DNA of 21,827 nucleotides from a virus: positions 1-21,827 of IMG/VR virus record IMGVR_UViG_3300009409_000058, one strand, 5' to 3'. The translations under genes were made by a program, and so were the position numbers. Below, in pieces: positions 21,789 to 21,827 of the stretch. The stretch's first letter is position 1; the number at the start of each line of letters is the position of its first letter. The notes beneath the pieces were generated by a model. The model did no database searches. It had not been told where the DNA came from and was given only the letters and a program-made list of their open reading frames with translations.

Positions 21789-21827
21789 ATGGGAATAGTA
21801 ACAGCAATAGCAGCAGTAGGAGCCGTG
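21789..21827 (+). CDS. Start of a further late gene (3' end missing)
   Basis: ATG at 21789 follows the GNAT stop by one base and the frame stays open to the end of the window, giving 13 residues: MGIVTAIAAVGAV. A hydrophobic Ala/Gly/Val start of this kind is common in phage internal-virion or membrane-penetrating tail proteins, but the visible piece is too short to assign a family. Confidence 0.6.
   Translation, partial: MGIVTAIAAVGAV

Noticed and set aside
1-21827. Genome-wide stop-codon reassignment, as in some crAss-like phages
   Set aside because: TAA, TAG and TGA each end genes at expected places (for example 2223, 3270 and 4095), and no gene contains repeated in-frame copies of one stop codon.
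1-21827. tRNA genes, integrase, attachment sites and insertion sequences
   Set aside because: No cloverleaf-like sequence, recombinase motif or terminal inverted repeat was noticed on either strand.

Overview
The window looks like part of the late (lysis, packaging and virion) module of a tailed phage infecting a Bacteroidota host, most plausibly a marine flavobacterium. Every gene lies on the + strand, genes are tightly packed with many stop/start overlaps, and the DNA is very AT-rich. Start codons are preceded by A/T-rich leaders (for example positions 690-715, 10211-10223 and 12562-12576) rather than AGGAGG, which matches the Kozak-like initiation known in Flavobacterium. Gene order and protein sizes (large terminase of 743 aa, portal of 801 aa, scaffold-like protein, major capsid protein near 485 aa, two connector-like proteins, a giant tail protein) resemble crAss-like or other short-tailed phages of Bacteroidota. 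That assignment is inference from pattern, not from a search.

Layout. 1-2223 carries a partial lysine-rich protein, a small Ala/Thr/Gly-rich protein, an overlooked 50-codon gene with no ATG start, a small protein with an HExxH motif, a small Gly/Lys/Ser-rich protein and a three-TM-type holin. 2235-4095 carries a Gly/Ala-rich probable virion protein, two small conserved-looking proteins and a GroES-like protein with two halves. 4040-8941 is the packaging set: a probable small terminase, the large terminase and the portal. 8969-11681 carries a scaffold-like protein and the major capsid protein. A hairpin terminator follows. 11755-14562 holds an unknown protein and two connector-like proteins. 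14567-21366 holds the 1768-aa tail protein and a 486-aa tail protein. A GNAT acetyltransferase-like gene and the first 13 codons of another gene close the window.

Main points of interest. (1) The major capsid gene is broken by a single in-frame TAA at 11457-11459. The remaining 73 codons, which look like the normal end of an HK97-type capsid protein, continue in the same frame to a tandem stop. (2) The small gene at 1099-1251 begins at ATA exactly where the common TAATG stop/start overlap would put ATG. (3) The ATPase half of the large terminase is a mosaic: about 55% GC at 5041-5220 inside a gene otherwise near 22-32%, with no break in frame. (4) The (AAATT)n pentamer sits directly before two start codons, with ATG formed by the last repeat unit.

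Likely cooperation: small and large terminase plus portal package DNA into a shell built by the scaffold-like and capsid proteins. The two connector-like proteins join the portal to the short tail formed by the 1768- and 486-aa proteins. The GroES-like protein may help fold virion proteins with the host GroEL, and the holin times lysis. No tRNA, integrase, insertion sequence or CRISPR array was seen.
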